Source: Ardenticatenaceae bacterium
GTDB taxonomy: Bacteria; Chloroflexota; Anaerolineae; Promineifilales; Promineifilaceae
Assembly: GCA_020634245.1 (NCBI GenBank)
Contig: JACKCC010000008.1
Span: 1 to 64,000 of the forward strand
Reading direction: 5' to 3'
Length of the DNA: 64,000 bases
The notes below the pieces were generated by a model. The model was not told where the DNA came from. It worked only from the letters and a program-made list of their open reading frames with translations, and ran no database searches. Below, in pieces: positions 1-9,049 of the stretch (position 1 is the first letter of the stretch; every line of letters begins with the position of its first letter). A program made the position numbers and the translations under genes.

Positions 1-2
1 CA

Positions 3-1001
3 ACAGCCAATGAACCCCCGGTTGTGGCTGGGACGCCACCACCTGTAGGCGAGGGAACGGCCGTTGCCCCCACCGAGCAATCCCCCATCAACCCGCCTGT
101 TGCGACAAATCCGAGTGGAACGGCCGTTCCCAACCTCACGCCAGCAGGCACGCCCTCTCCAACAAACCCCGGCGCCATCCCCTCAGCCACCGAGCTTTTC
201 ACCAATGGCACAATCACGCCCGCAAGCACAGCTACAAATGCCGCCCCTTCTGGCACAACAACGCCAACTGCCACTCCCATTGCCGGGGCAACAACCACCG
301 CCGGCCCTACGCCCACCGGCAGCACACTTTCCACCAGCACCCCCGCTCCAACACCCATTGACATAGGGCCAGCCGACCCAGAAGAACCGCTCATGGACTT
401 CCTCAACGGCGGCGAATTGCACCAATGGGCTTTCGATAATGAAGTCATCAACAACAGTCTGACCGTTCAGGTTGTGCCTTCAGCTCAGGCCGACATCATT
501 CTGACCGTTTACGATCCCAACGGCGTACAAATTGTCAATCAAAACAACACCGGAACCGGCTTGATCGAAACAATTACCGATCTCAATCTGCCCGGTGAAG
601 GTCTTTACAACATTGTTTTAACCGACAAAAACAAGGTGGGCGGTGACTATGCGATGATGATTCTGGACAGTTTTTCCTTTAACATCACTCTCCACCAGAT
701 TGATTATGGCGCGCCGCAAACAACCAGTTTTACCGATAATGAAGAGCAAATCTGGTTTTTTGATGGCAGTGAAGATGATTTATTAACGATAACGGCCGTA
801 CCCACCACTGGTACCCCCGACATCGGCTTCGAACTAATCGGTCCTTTTGCCGAACCATTGGAATACATCGATGAATTTTTCGAATCCAGCGATCCCGAAG
901 TTTTGAGCGATTACATACTCACTGAAACCGGCTTGTATGGCGTCTGGTTATTTGGCGTATATGACGGGACGATGAGCGTTCGGTTGAGTGTGGAAAATTA
1001 G
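3..1001 (+). CDS. C-terminal part of a secreted Thr/Pro/Ala-rich protein with PPC-like domains (5' end outside window)
   Basis: The reading frame is open from the first bases, so the true start lies upstream of the window. The first ~110 visible residues are a low-complexity Thr/Pro/Ala/Ser linker. The rest (~residues 120-325) resembles two beta-sandwich repeats of the bacterial pre-peptidase C-terminal (PPC) type: an H-x-W-x-F start, then V-x-L-x-V-Y-D-P-x-G, then G-x-Y-x-I/M. The same type of domain ends the protein at 39135-41048. Linker plus PPC domain is typical of extracytoplasmic proteins, often attached to proteases or kinases, but the catalytic or anchoring part is not visible here. 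The frame ends at TAG and continues in-frame into a PDZ-like remnant. Function unknown. Confidence 0.6.
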   Translation, partial: TANEPPVVAGTPPPVGEGTAVAPTEQSPINPPVATNPSGTAVPNLTPAGTPSPTNPGAIPSATELFTNGTITPASTATNAAPSGTTTPTATPIAGATTTAGPTPTGSTLSTSTPAPTPIDIGPADPEEPLMDFLNGGELHQWAFDNEVINNSLTVQVVPSAQADIILTVYDPNGVQIVNQNNTGTGLIETITDLNLPGEGLYNIVLTDKNKVGGDYAMMILDSFSFNITLHQIDYGAPQTTSFTDNEEQIWFFDGSEDDLLTITAVPTTGTPDIGFELIGPFAEPLEYIDEFFESSDPEVLSDYILTETGLYGVWLFGVYDGTMSVRLSVEN

Positions 1002-1136
1002 CGGCCTCTCGTTGGCCACCCTGATGATTTACCAGGTCTGTTGAGCGGGAATCGGGCGGAAACGGCCGTATCCATTAAAACCCTGCGCAGCAGCAAACTG
1101 GAAACCATTACCGTCACCATCGGCGAAAAAGCATAA
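1002..1136 (+). pseudogene. Remnant of an HtrA-like protease PDZ C-terminus
   Basis: Directly after the TAG at 999-1001 the same frame stays open for 44 codons without an ATG and ends at TAA 1134-1136. The translation ends D-D-L-P-G-L-L-S-G-N-R then V-S-I-K-T-L-R and T-V-T-I-G-E-K-A. This matches the usual end of PDZ domains of trypsin-like S1C proteases (L-LSG-R, V-LR, TVTIGE). Either the upstream gene once ran through, or a protease gene was lost and only its tail remains. No ribosome binding site is visible. Confidence 0.45.
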
Positions 1137-1174
1137 AAAACGGGAACCGTGTATACTGGCACACGATTCCCGTT
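1135..1174 (-). terminator. Rho-independent terminator of the sulfite-oxidase-like gene
   Basis: Arms 1139-1152 and 1161-1174 form a near-perfect 14-bp stem (AACGGGAACCGTGT pairing with ACACGATTCCCGTT). On the minus strand it is followed by six T (the A-run 1135-1140), 30 bp after the stop of the minus-strand gene. Confidence 0.8.
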
Positions 1175-1202
1175 CAATGTTCGTCACTCCCAATATATCA
1201 CG

Positions 1203-1865
1203 CTAGAACCGGCTCATCCAATTCCCGCCGCTAAACCGCTGCTCCTTCCAGGGATCGGCTTCATTGTGATAGCCAGCCTTTTCCCAAAAGCCCAATTGAT
1301 CATCGGCGCGGAATTCCAGGCCGCGCAGCCATTTGCCACCCTTCCACAAATAGGCCGATTTCGGTTCGCTGCGGTCGGCAAACGTGCCAATCAAACCGCG
1401 CAGCGGGTAGCCATGATCGGGCGTCAGCGGCTGGCCATCGTAATGGGTTGCCAGCAAAAAGTTATCCTGCAAGACCAGTTCCATCGGTGTGTTGGTCGTG
1501 TACCCATACTCGCAGTGTTGGACGACAAACTGGGCCTCCGGCTTGGGCTTGATGATGCCTTCTTTTACCAATTGGCCCAGCGAAACGCCTTCCCAATCCA
1601 TGTCAAACTGTGACCAGCGTGTGACGCAGTGCAAATCCATAGTAATTTTAGTGCGTGGCAGCTTGTTGAATTCTTCCCAGTTCCAGGTGATTTCTTCTTC
1701 CACCAGACCAAAGATTTTCAACGTCCAGGTAGACAAATCGGCGCGCGGCGTGGGACCGTAATGCAATACGGGGAACTTGTTGGTAAGCGACTGCCCCGGC
1801 GGCAGCCGGTTCTCTGCACGGATGATTTCTTCAGCGCGGCGGCGGTCTAAAACTTTCTTGAACAT
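1203..1865 (-). CDS. Sulfite-oxidase-like molybdopterin-dependent oxidoreductase (YedY/MsrP catalytic-subunit type)
   Basis: 220 residues, close to the size of single-domain members of the oxidoreductase molybdopterin-binding family. Cys80 in the HCVTRWS motif is the expected molybdenum ligand. Downstream signatures (VQHCEYGYTTN, DHGYPLR, K-GGKWLRG, GFWE-GYHN-DPW) are those of this family. No Tat signal peptide or haem domain is present, so this is a soluble cytoplasmic form. The electron acceptor and substrate cannot be told from sequence. The start ATG has a GGAGAG Shine-Dalgarno 6 nt upstream. The gene stands alone and is followed by a strong terminator. Confidence 0.88.
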   Translation of the reverse strand: MFKKVLDRRRAEEIIRAENRLPPGQSLTNKFPVLHYGPTPRADLSTWTLKIFGLVEEEITWNWEEFNKLPRTKITMDLHCVTRWSQFDMDWEGVSLGQLVKEGIIKPKPEAQFVVQHCEYGYTTNTPMELVLQDNFLLATHYDGQPLTPDHGYPLRGLIGTFADRSEPKSAYLWKGGKWLRGLEFRADDQLGFWEKAGYHNEADPWKEQRFSGGNWMSRF

Positions 1866-1988
1866 GATTTCTCTCCAAATATCATTGTTGTCATTATTAT
1901 ATGAACAATGGTTAAGATTGATTGGCCTGGAGATATTTTAAGGGGGATTTCTTATGGATTCCTTACTTTAAGGCTACCAAACCATGAT

Positions 1989-2109
1989 GGCTCTTTGGGA
2001 TCTCATGGGGTCTTGTATTTGTCATGCTGAACGAAGTGAAGCATCCCAGAGGTGTTGGGATTCTTCGCTCCGCTCAGAATGACAAAACCCCACAAGATCC
2101 GAAAGACCC
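1989..2109. mobile_element. MITE family A, copy 1 (121 bp, 8-bp target duplication)
   Basis: A 121-bp imperfect palindrome running from GGCTCTTTGGGATC to GATCCGAAAGACCC. It is flanked by the exact duplication ACCATGAT (1981-1988 and 2110-2117). It has no coding capacity. Copies of the same length lie at 8847 and 17069. The rest of 1866-2240 shows no gene. Confidence 0.9.
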
Positions 2110-2240
2110 ACCATGATCTTAAACTGGAGTCTGGCAAGTTTGAAGCCAGTAAGGTTTCCTTTGGCGAAACAAAAACGCCAGGTATTCAGACAAAATATAT
2201 GCAGTGGCAGCCAAAAGGCCGCAGGCCCGTGTGTCTCGTA

Positions 2241-2702
2241 TTATGCGTTTTTCTTCTCTTCTAACAATCGGGCTAATTGTTGGTGAATTTCCGCCAGGGC
2301 TGTATTTTGAGCGTCCAGATGATCGAGTACAGCCCGGATTTCCTCTTCCGCTTTCTGGTTGATGATAAAATCATTGTGGGATTCCAATCGATCACGAGCG
2401 GCCTGCCGGTTTTGGCTCATCATGATCACCGGGGCCGTAAAGGCGGCCTGTAGGGACATGAACAGGTTCATCAGGATGAACGGGTACGGGTCCCAATGTT
2501 TGATCCAGGCGGTCACGTTCAGAATCACCCACAATATCAGAATGAGTGTTTGGCCGATGATAAAGCGCCAGGAACCAACGGCCGTTGCCACCCAATCGGC
2601 CGCTTTTTCACCGGGTGAAATTTGTTTGTCTAGAATCTCATTGACGTCCTGCACCGGTGGATGTTCATGAAGAAAAACTTTAGGAAAGGTCAACGGTTTC
2701 AT
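2241..2702 (-). CDS. DUF1003 family membrane protein
   Basis: 153 residues with two hydrophobic segments (about residues 46-66 and 74-95), followed by S-Q-N-R-Q-x3-R-D-R and a C-terminal coiled coil (about 115-150). The pair of helices and the MMSQNRQAARDR motif define DUF1003, a widespread inner-membrane family of unknown biochemical role. An AAAGGA Shine-Dalgarno precedes the ATG. The gene is monocistronic between the MITE-containing spacer and the kinase island, and its neighbours give no functional hint. Confidence 0.88.
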   Translation of the reverse strand: MKPLTFPKVFLHEHPPVQDVNEILDKQISPGEKAADWVATAVGSWRFIIGQTLILILWVILNVTAWIKHWDPYPFILMNLFMSLQAAFTAPVIMMSQNRQAARDRLESHNDFIINQKAEEEIRAVLDHLDAQNTALAEIHQQLARLLEEKKNA

Positions 2703-2823
2703 ACTGTCTAATCCTTTGTGAAAAGATAGTAAACATTCGTAAATATGTCATCGGTTTTTAGATTGGTTCAATCTTTGGAAGTTGAACCAACCCTGCCAGA
2801 TTAAGAACGGACGCTTACTAATA

Positions 2824-4593
2824 CTATTCAGCGGTCGTCGTGGCCGGCTGAAGCCAGATTTTGAAGATACTACCTGAACCCGCTGTACTTTCAACCGAAA
2901 TCCTTCCACCATGCCGGTTTATAATTTCTTTACAGATGGCCAGTCCTAATCCTGAACCAGGCGCACCGCTCTCTTTCCCCACCTCGCCCCGATAGAATCG
3001 TTCGAAAAGATGTTCTTTGTCTTCATCCGAAATGCCTGGCCCGGTATCAATCACGCTGGCAGTGACCCAGGTCTGGTTATCGGCTACGGCCGTTCCCGTA
3101 CACAACGTGATACCGCCCGAAGAAGTATAATTAATCGCATTCGCCAAAAGATTGGTCAACACTTGAAAAAGAAGCTGCCTGTCGGCCAGAGCCAGAGGAA
3201 TATCCCGGTCCGATTCAAAATCCAGCGTCAATTTTTTAGCGCTAATCAGTTCCGCCCGATCCAAAATCAAGTTTCCAATCAGGAAATTCAGATCGATTGG
3301 CTCCAGGTTGGCGGCCACCTTGCCCAGATCCATCCGCGAAAGGTCTAATAATTCCTCAATCATCTTTTGTAGCCGATCCGCTTCTCGTTTGATCGTAGCA
3401 ACGTAGCGCTCCCAGTTTTCCGACTTCCCATGGGACAGCAATCCCAGATACAATTGGACTACAGAAATCGGTGAGCGCAGTTCATGGTTCATGTCACTGA
3501 CAAATTGAGATTTCAACCTGTCAGCAGCCTGGGCCTGCTCCAGCGCAGCCTGCAATTCGGCTGTGCGCGCCGCCACCAAAGCTTCCAATTTTTCTGTATA
3601 TCGCTGTTGGGCTTCATACAGCTTCGCATTCTCCAGAGCAATGGCTACGTTATTGGCCAGCGTTTCCATATGGCGGACATTGTTAGCCGTAAAAGCATTC
3701 GGTTCTTTGCTAAACAAACCGATGACACCCCATAAACGATCCTCGTAAATAACAGGGACATAAAGGGCCGAATGCAATGTTGGGTCAATTGTTATCCAGC
3801 GAGGATCGCTGTGGGTTTCGGATTGTACTAACGACTGGCGTGTCTGGCCTACCAGACCGACCAGGCCGCGTTCTTCACCCAGGCGGAATACCAGCAAACG
3901 CTGCAATTCCTCAAACCTTTCATTTGTGTAGCCCGTAGCAGCAATGAGTGAAAATTGTTGATCCTCTGCGTCAAAAATAAAAAAGTTGGCTGTGGGGTAC
4001 CCCATCGCTTCAGTGACTGTTTGCAGCATATGGGAAACCAACCGATCCATTGGCTGAACGACGGCCAGGTCGGTACTGGTCTGGTACAGCACTTTCAATC
4101 GTTGGTTAGCTTTTTCGAGTTGTAACGCTTTGTGCTCCAGTTTTTTGATAAGGCGTTCATTATATTCTTTAATGAAAACCGGTTCTTCTATGGCATGGGA
4201 TGGTATGGTGAAACGGCCGTCACCCCATTCCGCAAAAACCGCCTCAATAATAGCCACCAATTCAACAGGCTCGGTCGGCTTAACGATGAACCGGGATGCT
4301 CCCAGGTTGAGAGCAAATTCTTGATCTTTATAATCGGTATAGGTGGCCGTGTAGAAGACAAAAGGAATGGTTTGCAATTGTTCATCTTGCATCCAGTAAC
4401 GGCAAAGGTTAAAGCCATCCATCACCGGCATCAGAACATCGCTGATGATCATATTGGGCGGGTTGGCGCGGGCTTTATCGAGAGCTTCCTGGCCGTTTTC
4501 GGCCGTTTCTACCACAAATCCATTCTCTTCCAACAACACACGTAATGCATACAAATTTTCCGCATCATCATCCACAATCATAAATTTGGTCAT
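2824..4593 (-). CDS. Receiver-GAF-histidine kinase (hybrid with N-terminal REC)
   Basis: 589 residues. The N-terminal receiver (1-~120) has the DDD acidic pocket at 8-10, phosphoacceptor Asp52 (SDVLMP) and the T-x-K site. A coiled coil (~145-175) and a GAF domain (~180-330) follow. The dimerisation/phosphoacceptor domain has His370 in MNHELRSP, and the HATPase has N-box NLLANAINY, G1 DTGPGIS and G2 GSGLGLAI. There are no membrane segments, so it is a cytosolic kinase whose receiver takes phosphate from another kinase or autoregulates. A GGAG Shine-Dalgarno precedes the ATG. It is a close paralogue of the IS-broken kinase upstream (4733-7281), suggesting tandem duplication. All catalytic residues are intact. 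Confidence 0.9.
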   Translation of the reverse strand: MTKFMIVDDDAENLYALRVLLEENGFVVETAENGQEALDKARANPPNMIISDVLMPVMDGFNLCRYWMQDEQLQTIPFVFYTATYTDYKDQEFALNLGASRFIVKPTEPVELVAIIEAVFAEWGDGRFTIPSHAIEEPVFIKEYNERLIKKLEHKALQLEKANQRLKVLYQTSTDLAVVQPMDRLVSHMLQTVTEAMGYPTANFFIFDAEDQQFSLIAATGYTNERFEELQRLLVFRLGEERGLVGLVGQTRQSLVQSETHSDPRWITIDPTLHSALYVPVIYEDRLWGVIGLFSKEPNAFTANNVRHMETLANNVAIALENAKLYEAQQRYTEKLEALVAARTAELQAALEQAQAADRLKSQFVSDMNHELRSPISVVQLYLGLLSHGKSENWERYVATIKREADRLQKMIEELLDLSRMDLGKVAANLEPIDLNFLIGNLILDRAELISAKKLTLDFESDRDIPLALADRQLLFQVLTNLLANAINYTSSGGITLCTGTAVADNQTWVTASVIDTGPGISDEDKEHLFERFYRGEVGKESGAPGSGLGLAICKEIINRHGGRISVESTAGSGSIFKIWLQPATTTAE

Positions 4594-5188
4594 TGAGCAT
4601 CTCCAGTGATAATAAGATTATCCAACAAATTAGCTTTTGCCGCAGCATTAATGCATTCGGTTGATCGGTTTTGCAATAATACCGACAGGGTCAAACGACG
4701 TGCCTGGAAACGCGAAAGATTACCGTTTGGCCTTATGAATAAGCCTTCAGCCAGACAGTAAACTTGCTGCCCATGCCAGGGATACTTTCCACGGAGATGT
4801 GACCTTGATGGCGCTCCATGATCTCATGACAAATGGCCAATCCCAACCCCGTACCGGAAGCACCGCTCTCATGACCGACCTGCCCCCGGTAGAAACGCTC
4901 AAATATGTGGGGCAGGTCTTCATCGGAGATGCCAGGACCATTATCGATGACGCTGACGGTAACCCACCGCTGTTGGTTGACAACGGCCGTTTCCGTTTGC
5001 AGCCAGATACTTCCGCCTGTAGGTGTGTAATTGACGGCATTGGCCAACAAATTGGTCAGTACCTGAAAGAAAAGCGGCGCATCAGCCAGGGCTAAATCCG
5101 TATCAGGCATGGGTAGAAAATCCAGCGAAAGCTCTTTGTTTCGAGCCAGTTCCACGCGGTCGATGATAAGATTGCCGACCAGTTGATT

Positions 5189-5196
5189 GATATTTG
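5189..5196. repeat. 8-bp target-site duplication of the IS1-family element (left)
   Basis: GATATTTG occurs at 5189-5196 and again at 5974-5981, directly flanking the element ends. Confidence 0.9.
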
Positions 5197-5204
5197 GGTA
5201 GTGG

Positions 5205-5603
5205 TTAAGTGAGAACTGGTAAGTTCTCATTGTATTCATGAATAAACACCTTCAAAGCGGCCTCATGATATTCATCAGATTTGGAAAACGAAAGCGTTCG
5301 GCGGACAAATCGTCCCAACCGCTGACGCAATGTGTTATTCCATCTTTCAACATGCGCTGTTTCGCCCGTCTCTTTTCCCACCGATTGATGTTCCTGACCC
5401 AACAAGCCAAACACCTGTTCATACGTTTCCCAAAAGTCGCTGAAAGTGGCACAATGTCGATACGTTGCTGGTATCCAAGACCACAAATGCCAACAGCTTT
5501 CTTCGCTACGGTCACCAATGAAGTAGGAAATAACTTGGCGTGTGCGGCGACACAAAGCTATCCAAATCCATCTTTTGTTTTTTTTGTCTCGACAAACGAC
5601 CAA
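5205..5603 (-). CDS. insB: IS1-family transposase, InsB frame
   Basis: Encodes the C-terminal catalytic part of the IS1 transposase, including Y-x-H-x3-F-S-D-F-W-x2-Y and the H-V-E-R-W-N-N-T-L-R-Q-R block with the last acidic residue, plus the typical R-R-T-L-S-F-S-K-S ending. It overlaps InsA and reads in the -1 frame. The active enzyme is expected from a -1 ribosomal frameshift at an A8C run (minus strand, around 5582-5590), where InsA ...ETKK continues as NKRWIWIAL. The in-frame ATG upstream of the slip site is probably not the functional start. Confidence 0.88.
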   Translation of the reverse strand: MVVCRDKKNKRWIWIALCRRTRQVISYFIGDRSEESCWHLWSWIPATYRHCATFSDFWETYEQVFGLLGQEHQSVGKETGETAHVERWNNTLRQRLGRFVRRTLSFSKSDEYHEAALKVFIHEYNENLPVLT

Positions 5604-5935
5604 AGCTCATCCAATTCCAGCACATCATCAGGCTGGGCCTCGGCCAATGGCGGCATATCAGGCAACGAATCAGCCTTTTCCTTTAGCCATTTAGCCACCG
5701 TTTGGCGAGCCACACCGAAAGTGCGCTCAATGCCCCGTAAACTGGAGCGTTCATGGTAAGCACGCAAAATCTCAGCTTTTCGTTCGGGCGTGTATTGAAC
5801 GGACGGGTTGAGCGTTCCATAAGCGTTACACTCTTTGCAATGATACTTTTGCCTGCCAGCTTTAGTCTTGCCATTCTTGACAATGTTTGCACTTTGGCAT
5901 TTCGTACAACGATTTACAATTATCTGAGTTATCAT
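5558..5935 (-). CDS. insA: IS1-family InsA (zinc-finger/HTH DNA-binding part of transposase)
   Basis: 125 residues. C-x2-C-x11... CTKCQS and the second pair HCKEC form the IS1 zinc finger (residues 10-37), followed by a helix-turn-helix (SLRGIERTFGVARQTVAKWL, ~65-84). The frame continues to D-E-L-W, the first catalytic Asp, before the A8C slippery stretch. In IS1, InsA alone binds the ends and represses, and the InsA-InsB fusion is the transposase. Fully intact here, so the element may still be active. Confidence 0.9.
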   Translation of the reverse strand: MITQIIVNRCTKCQSANIVKNGKTKAGRQKYHCKECNAYGTLNPSVQYTPERKAEILRAYHERSSLRGIERTFGVARQTVAKWLKEKADSLPDMPPLAEAQPDDVLELDELWSFVETKKTKDGFG

Positions 5936-7327
5936 GTTTCTATGATATCATCAGTCAATCATTTACCACTACCGATATTTGTAGGAACCAGGTTAACGGC
6001 CGTTTTCCCCAGGTCCAGCCGGGATAGGTCCAGAAGTTCCTCAATCATTTTTTGCAAGCGGTCGGCTTCCCGATTAAGCGTTCCCATATAGCGCGGCCTA
6101 TTTTCTTCATTGCCATATTCTAGCAACTGCAAGTAAAGCTTGATATTACTCAACGGTGTGCGCAGTTCATGGTTCATGTCAGAAATAAACTGCGATTTTA
6201 GCCGGGTAGCTGCTTCTGCTTTTTCCAGCGCAACCTCCAATTCGGCCGTCCGTTCGGCAACTTTTTCTTCGAGTTGAGATGTATATTGCTGCTGTGCCTC
6301 AAACAATTGGGCATTGCGAATGGCCAACGAGATATTGTTAGTTAAAGTCATCACGTTGTGAATATCCTTTTCGGTAAAAGCGCCTGGCACCCGGCTCAAA
6401 AAACTGACGACGCCCAGCAGTTTTCTATTATAGGTAAGCGGCAAAAACAGGGCCGAATGAAGTGCGGGGTCAATAGGCAGCCAGCGCGGGTCGGTATCTG
6501 TCTCAGATAAAAGGAACGGTTTTTTCGTTTGTCCCACCAACCCGACCAGCCCAACGGGGTCCCCCAATTTGAAGTTGAGGTTGTTCCGCTGCGCTTCTAA
6601 CTCTTCTACCGTATAACCAACACCTTCAAGCAAATGGAACAGAGCTGTGTCTTCGTCGTAAACAAAATAGTTCGCATGGGTGTATCCCAATGCTTCGACA
6701 ACGGCTTTTAAGGCATGGGCTATCAACTGGCGCAGCGGTTTTATGGTGTTTAACTGGACGCTGGTCTGGTATAAAACTTTAAGATGTTCGTTAGCTTGAA
6801 TTGATTCGATCATCTTTTCTTCAAGTTTTTGAATCAGCCGTTCGTTGTATTTTTTTAGAAAACCCAATTCGCCATTCGGCCGTTGTTCCGGCACGGTCGT
6901 TTGAATGGATCGAACTTGATCGATGGTTTCTTCAATTTTTTGTACCAGGGACACAGGGTCGGCAGGCTTAACGATAAAGTGGGCCGCTCCCAGACTCGAG
7001 GCCAGTTCTTTGTCCTGGTTGTCGGTGTAAACGGCCGTGTAAAAGATAAAAGGAACCTGCCTGAGCCGGGTATCTTGCATCCATGAGTAACACAATGTAA
7101 AGCCATCCATAACCGGCATAAGGATGTCGCTTATGGCCAGGTCTGGCGGGGAAGCCTGTGCTTTTTCCAGGGCGATTTGGCCGTGTACGGCCGTTTCCAC
7201 TTCATACCCGCGTCCGGTTAACAAAGCCTGCATCAAGCTCAAATTTTGTTCGTCATCATCGACAACCAGCAATTTTTTCATCACAATCTCCCTCTCCTTT
7301 GGAAAATATACGCCCTGTACGCTTCTA

Positions 7328-8835
7328 TCATGCAGGCGATAATTGTTCCATTGGCAGGGTAAACGTAAAGGTACTGCCCTTACCCACAACACTTTCTACA
7401 GTGATACGGCCGTTATACCGTCCATAATCCGCTGGCAAATAGCCAACCAGCCCAGTCCATCAATCTCGTCGCGCGTATGCAATCGCTGAAAAAATAGAAA
7501 AAATGCGTTCAAACTGTTCCCGAATACGATTGCCATTGTCCGTGGAGCAAACAGCCGCGAATCCCGCCTGGGGAAACAGCGTAACGTGAACCACAGGCGG
7601 GCGGTCACCCAACATAAATATTTAAGGGCATTGGTCAACAAATTTTGCAGTAACTGAAGCATTTGCGTGCCATCTACCAGTATCGTGGGCGACGGATCGT
7701 GCGTAATTTAGCGGTCTGTTCAGCCCGATGGAGATATATTAGCCAGCGCCTTGTAAGACCTGTTCCATGTCAGTAGGCGCAAACAGACCACCTGGGTATT
7801 AACGCAGGGAATAGCTGAGCAATCCATCCAGCAGATTTTCATACGCAGCGCCTTCAGCAACAAAATGGATATATTGATCCGCCTTTTTCGTCCAGGTGGC
7901 CCTGGTAGCAGTGAGCCAGCCAGAAGTTGGACGTAACTGGTAATCATGCTGCGGCCAGTTCTTGCAAATCGTAGGAAGCAACGTAAAGCAAAACGGCAAT
8001 TCAGTGTTGGGCAAACCAGTTCGGTAACCCTGGCGCTGAATCAGCACCTCATGCTTATAGGCCGTAGCTCTATCCCGGCCAGCACCCGGCCGCTGATGAT
8101 GCCTGTTTTATCGTGGAGGAATGAACCGGAAAAGAGCATGAACAGATGGCGTTTGTCGTTGCGGGGCAGCGTAAATTCGATATTTTTCAGAGGGGCGGGA
8201 TGATGGTCGTGGGTAACGGCCGTTCCCGCCATCGGCTGTGCCAACCATTCCTGCAGCACCGCATCCGGCAGCCATTTTGTCACCGGCGTGCCTACCAATA
8301 CTGCTGGCGGCTGTTCAAACAAATCAATCGCCGCCCGATTAACCGTTTCAATCATGCCATCCGGTGTGGTAACAATAATCACATCATTCACGGCCATCAA
8401 GATGCTTTCCAGGTAATTTTTCGACCGTTCCAACTCGATGATATGCAGCAGTTCCTGCCGCTGCTTATCTAATTCCAAAAAAATATTGACCTTGTTAACC
8501 AATATTTTGGGATTAAACGGCTTGACTAAAAAATCCACGCCACCAGCTTCATACCCCTTAAACACGTGATAATCATCGGAGTAAACGGCCGATAAAAAGA
8601 TGATGGGCAAATGGGCCGTCGCCTTGCTGCCGCGCAGCAGTTCGGCCAGCTCGTAGCCGCTCATACCCGGCATCTGCACATCCAGCAGGGCTACCGCAAA
8701 CTCGTGGTTTAACGTGGCTATCAGGGCATCATTCCCATTTTCTGCGGCAATGATCTCTGCCTCCACGCCTTGCAGAAGCTGGCGCAAAGCGTAAATATTT
8801 TCTATTTTGTCATCTACGATCAGAATTTTGGTCAT
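7328..8835 (-). pseudogene. Receiver-PAS-histidine kinase, kinase half decayed
   Basis: From ATG 8835 an intact 264-residue stretch encodes a receiver (Asp52 in LLDVQMPG) and a PAS domain (~145-260), ending at 8041. Below it, scattered over all three frames, are unmistakable pieces of the phytochrome-type kinase core: MITSYVQLLA, DQYIHFVAEGA-x-ENLLDGLLSYS, TQMLQLLQNLLTNALKY, FQRLHTRDEIDGLG, LAICQRIM and finally GKGSTFTFTLP before TGA at 7328. Several frameshifts and a stop separate them, so this was one gene of ~500 residues that has lost its catalytic half. The REC-PAS part could still be made. A MITE sits 11 bp upstream of the ATG and no Shine-Dalgarno is left. Confidence 0.85.
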
Positions 8836-8846
8836 TGAATATATCT

Positions 8847-8967
8847 GGCTCTTTGGGATCTCATGGGGTCTTGTATTTGTCATGCTGAACGAAGTGAAGC
8901 ATCCCAGAGGTGTTGGGATTCTTCGCTCCGCTCAGAATGACAAAACCCCACAAGATCCGAAAGACCC
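8847..8967. mobile_element. MITE family A, copy 2 (121 bp)
   Basis: The same 121-bp palindrome as at 1989, with almost identical sequence, flanked by ATATATCT (8839-8846 and 8968-8975). It is inserted immediately upstream of the start codon of the REC-PAS gene at 8835, replacing its native leader. Confidence 0.92.
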
Positions 8968-9049
8968 ATATATCTCTAATACCCGTATTCCGTTGGCCGT
9001 ATTCCGTTGGCCGAAGGCTTTACCTCTGAAAAATCCGCCGGTTCACAGT

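Larger units (their letters stand above)
5197..5973 (-). mobile_element. IS1-family insertion sequence, 777 bp
   Basis: The ends are GGTAGTGGTTAAGTGA (5197 on) and, read from the other side, GGTAGTGGTAAATGA, giving an imperfect terminal inverted repeat. Flanking 8-bp direct repeats GATATTTG match the 8-9 bp duplications of IS1. Size (IS1 is 768 bp) and two overlapping frames insA/insB fit the family. No ACGGCCGT octamer occurs inside, in contrast to the host DNA, consistent with recent arrival. Confidence 0.93.
4733..7281 (-). pseudogene. Receiver-GAF-histidine kinase disrupted by an IS1-family element
   Basis: The N-terminal part (7281 down to 5974) encodes a receiver with Asp52, a coiled coil, a GAF domain and HisKA with MNHELRTP. 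The HATPase part (5196 down to 4733) has the N-box NLLANAVNY, DNGPGIS and TGLGLAI. The two halves line up with the intact paralogue at 2824-4593 and are separated by a 777-bp insertion (5197-5973). Rejoining them through one copy of the duplicated target restores ...LVPTNINQLVGNL... without gap. The real start is the ATG at 7281, preceded by GGAGAGGGAG, not an upstream in-frame ATG. The N-terminal half now ends in four foreign residues. No kinase activity is expected unless the halves complement. Confidence 0.9.
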
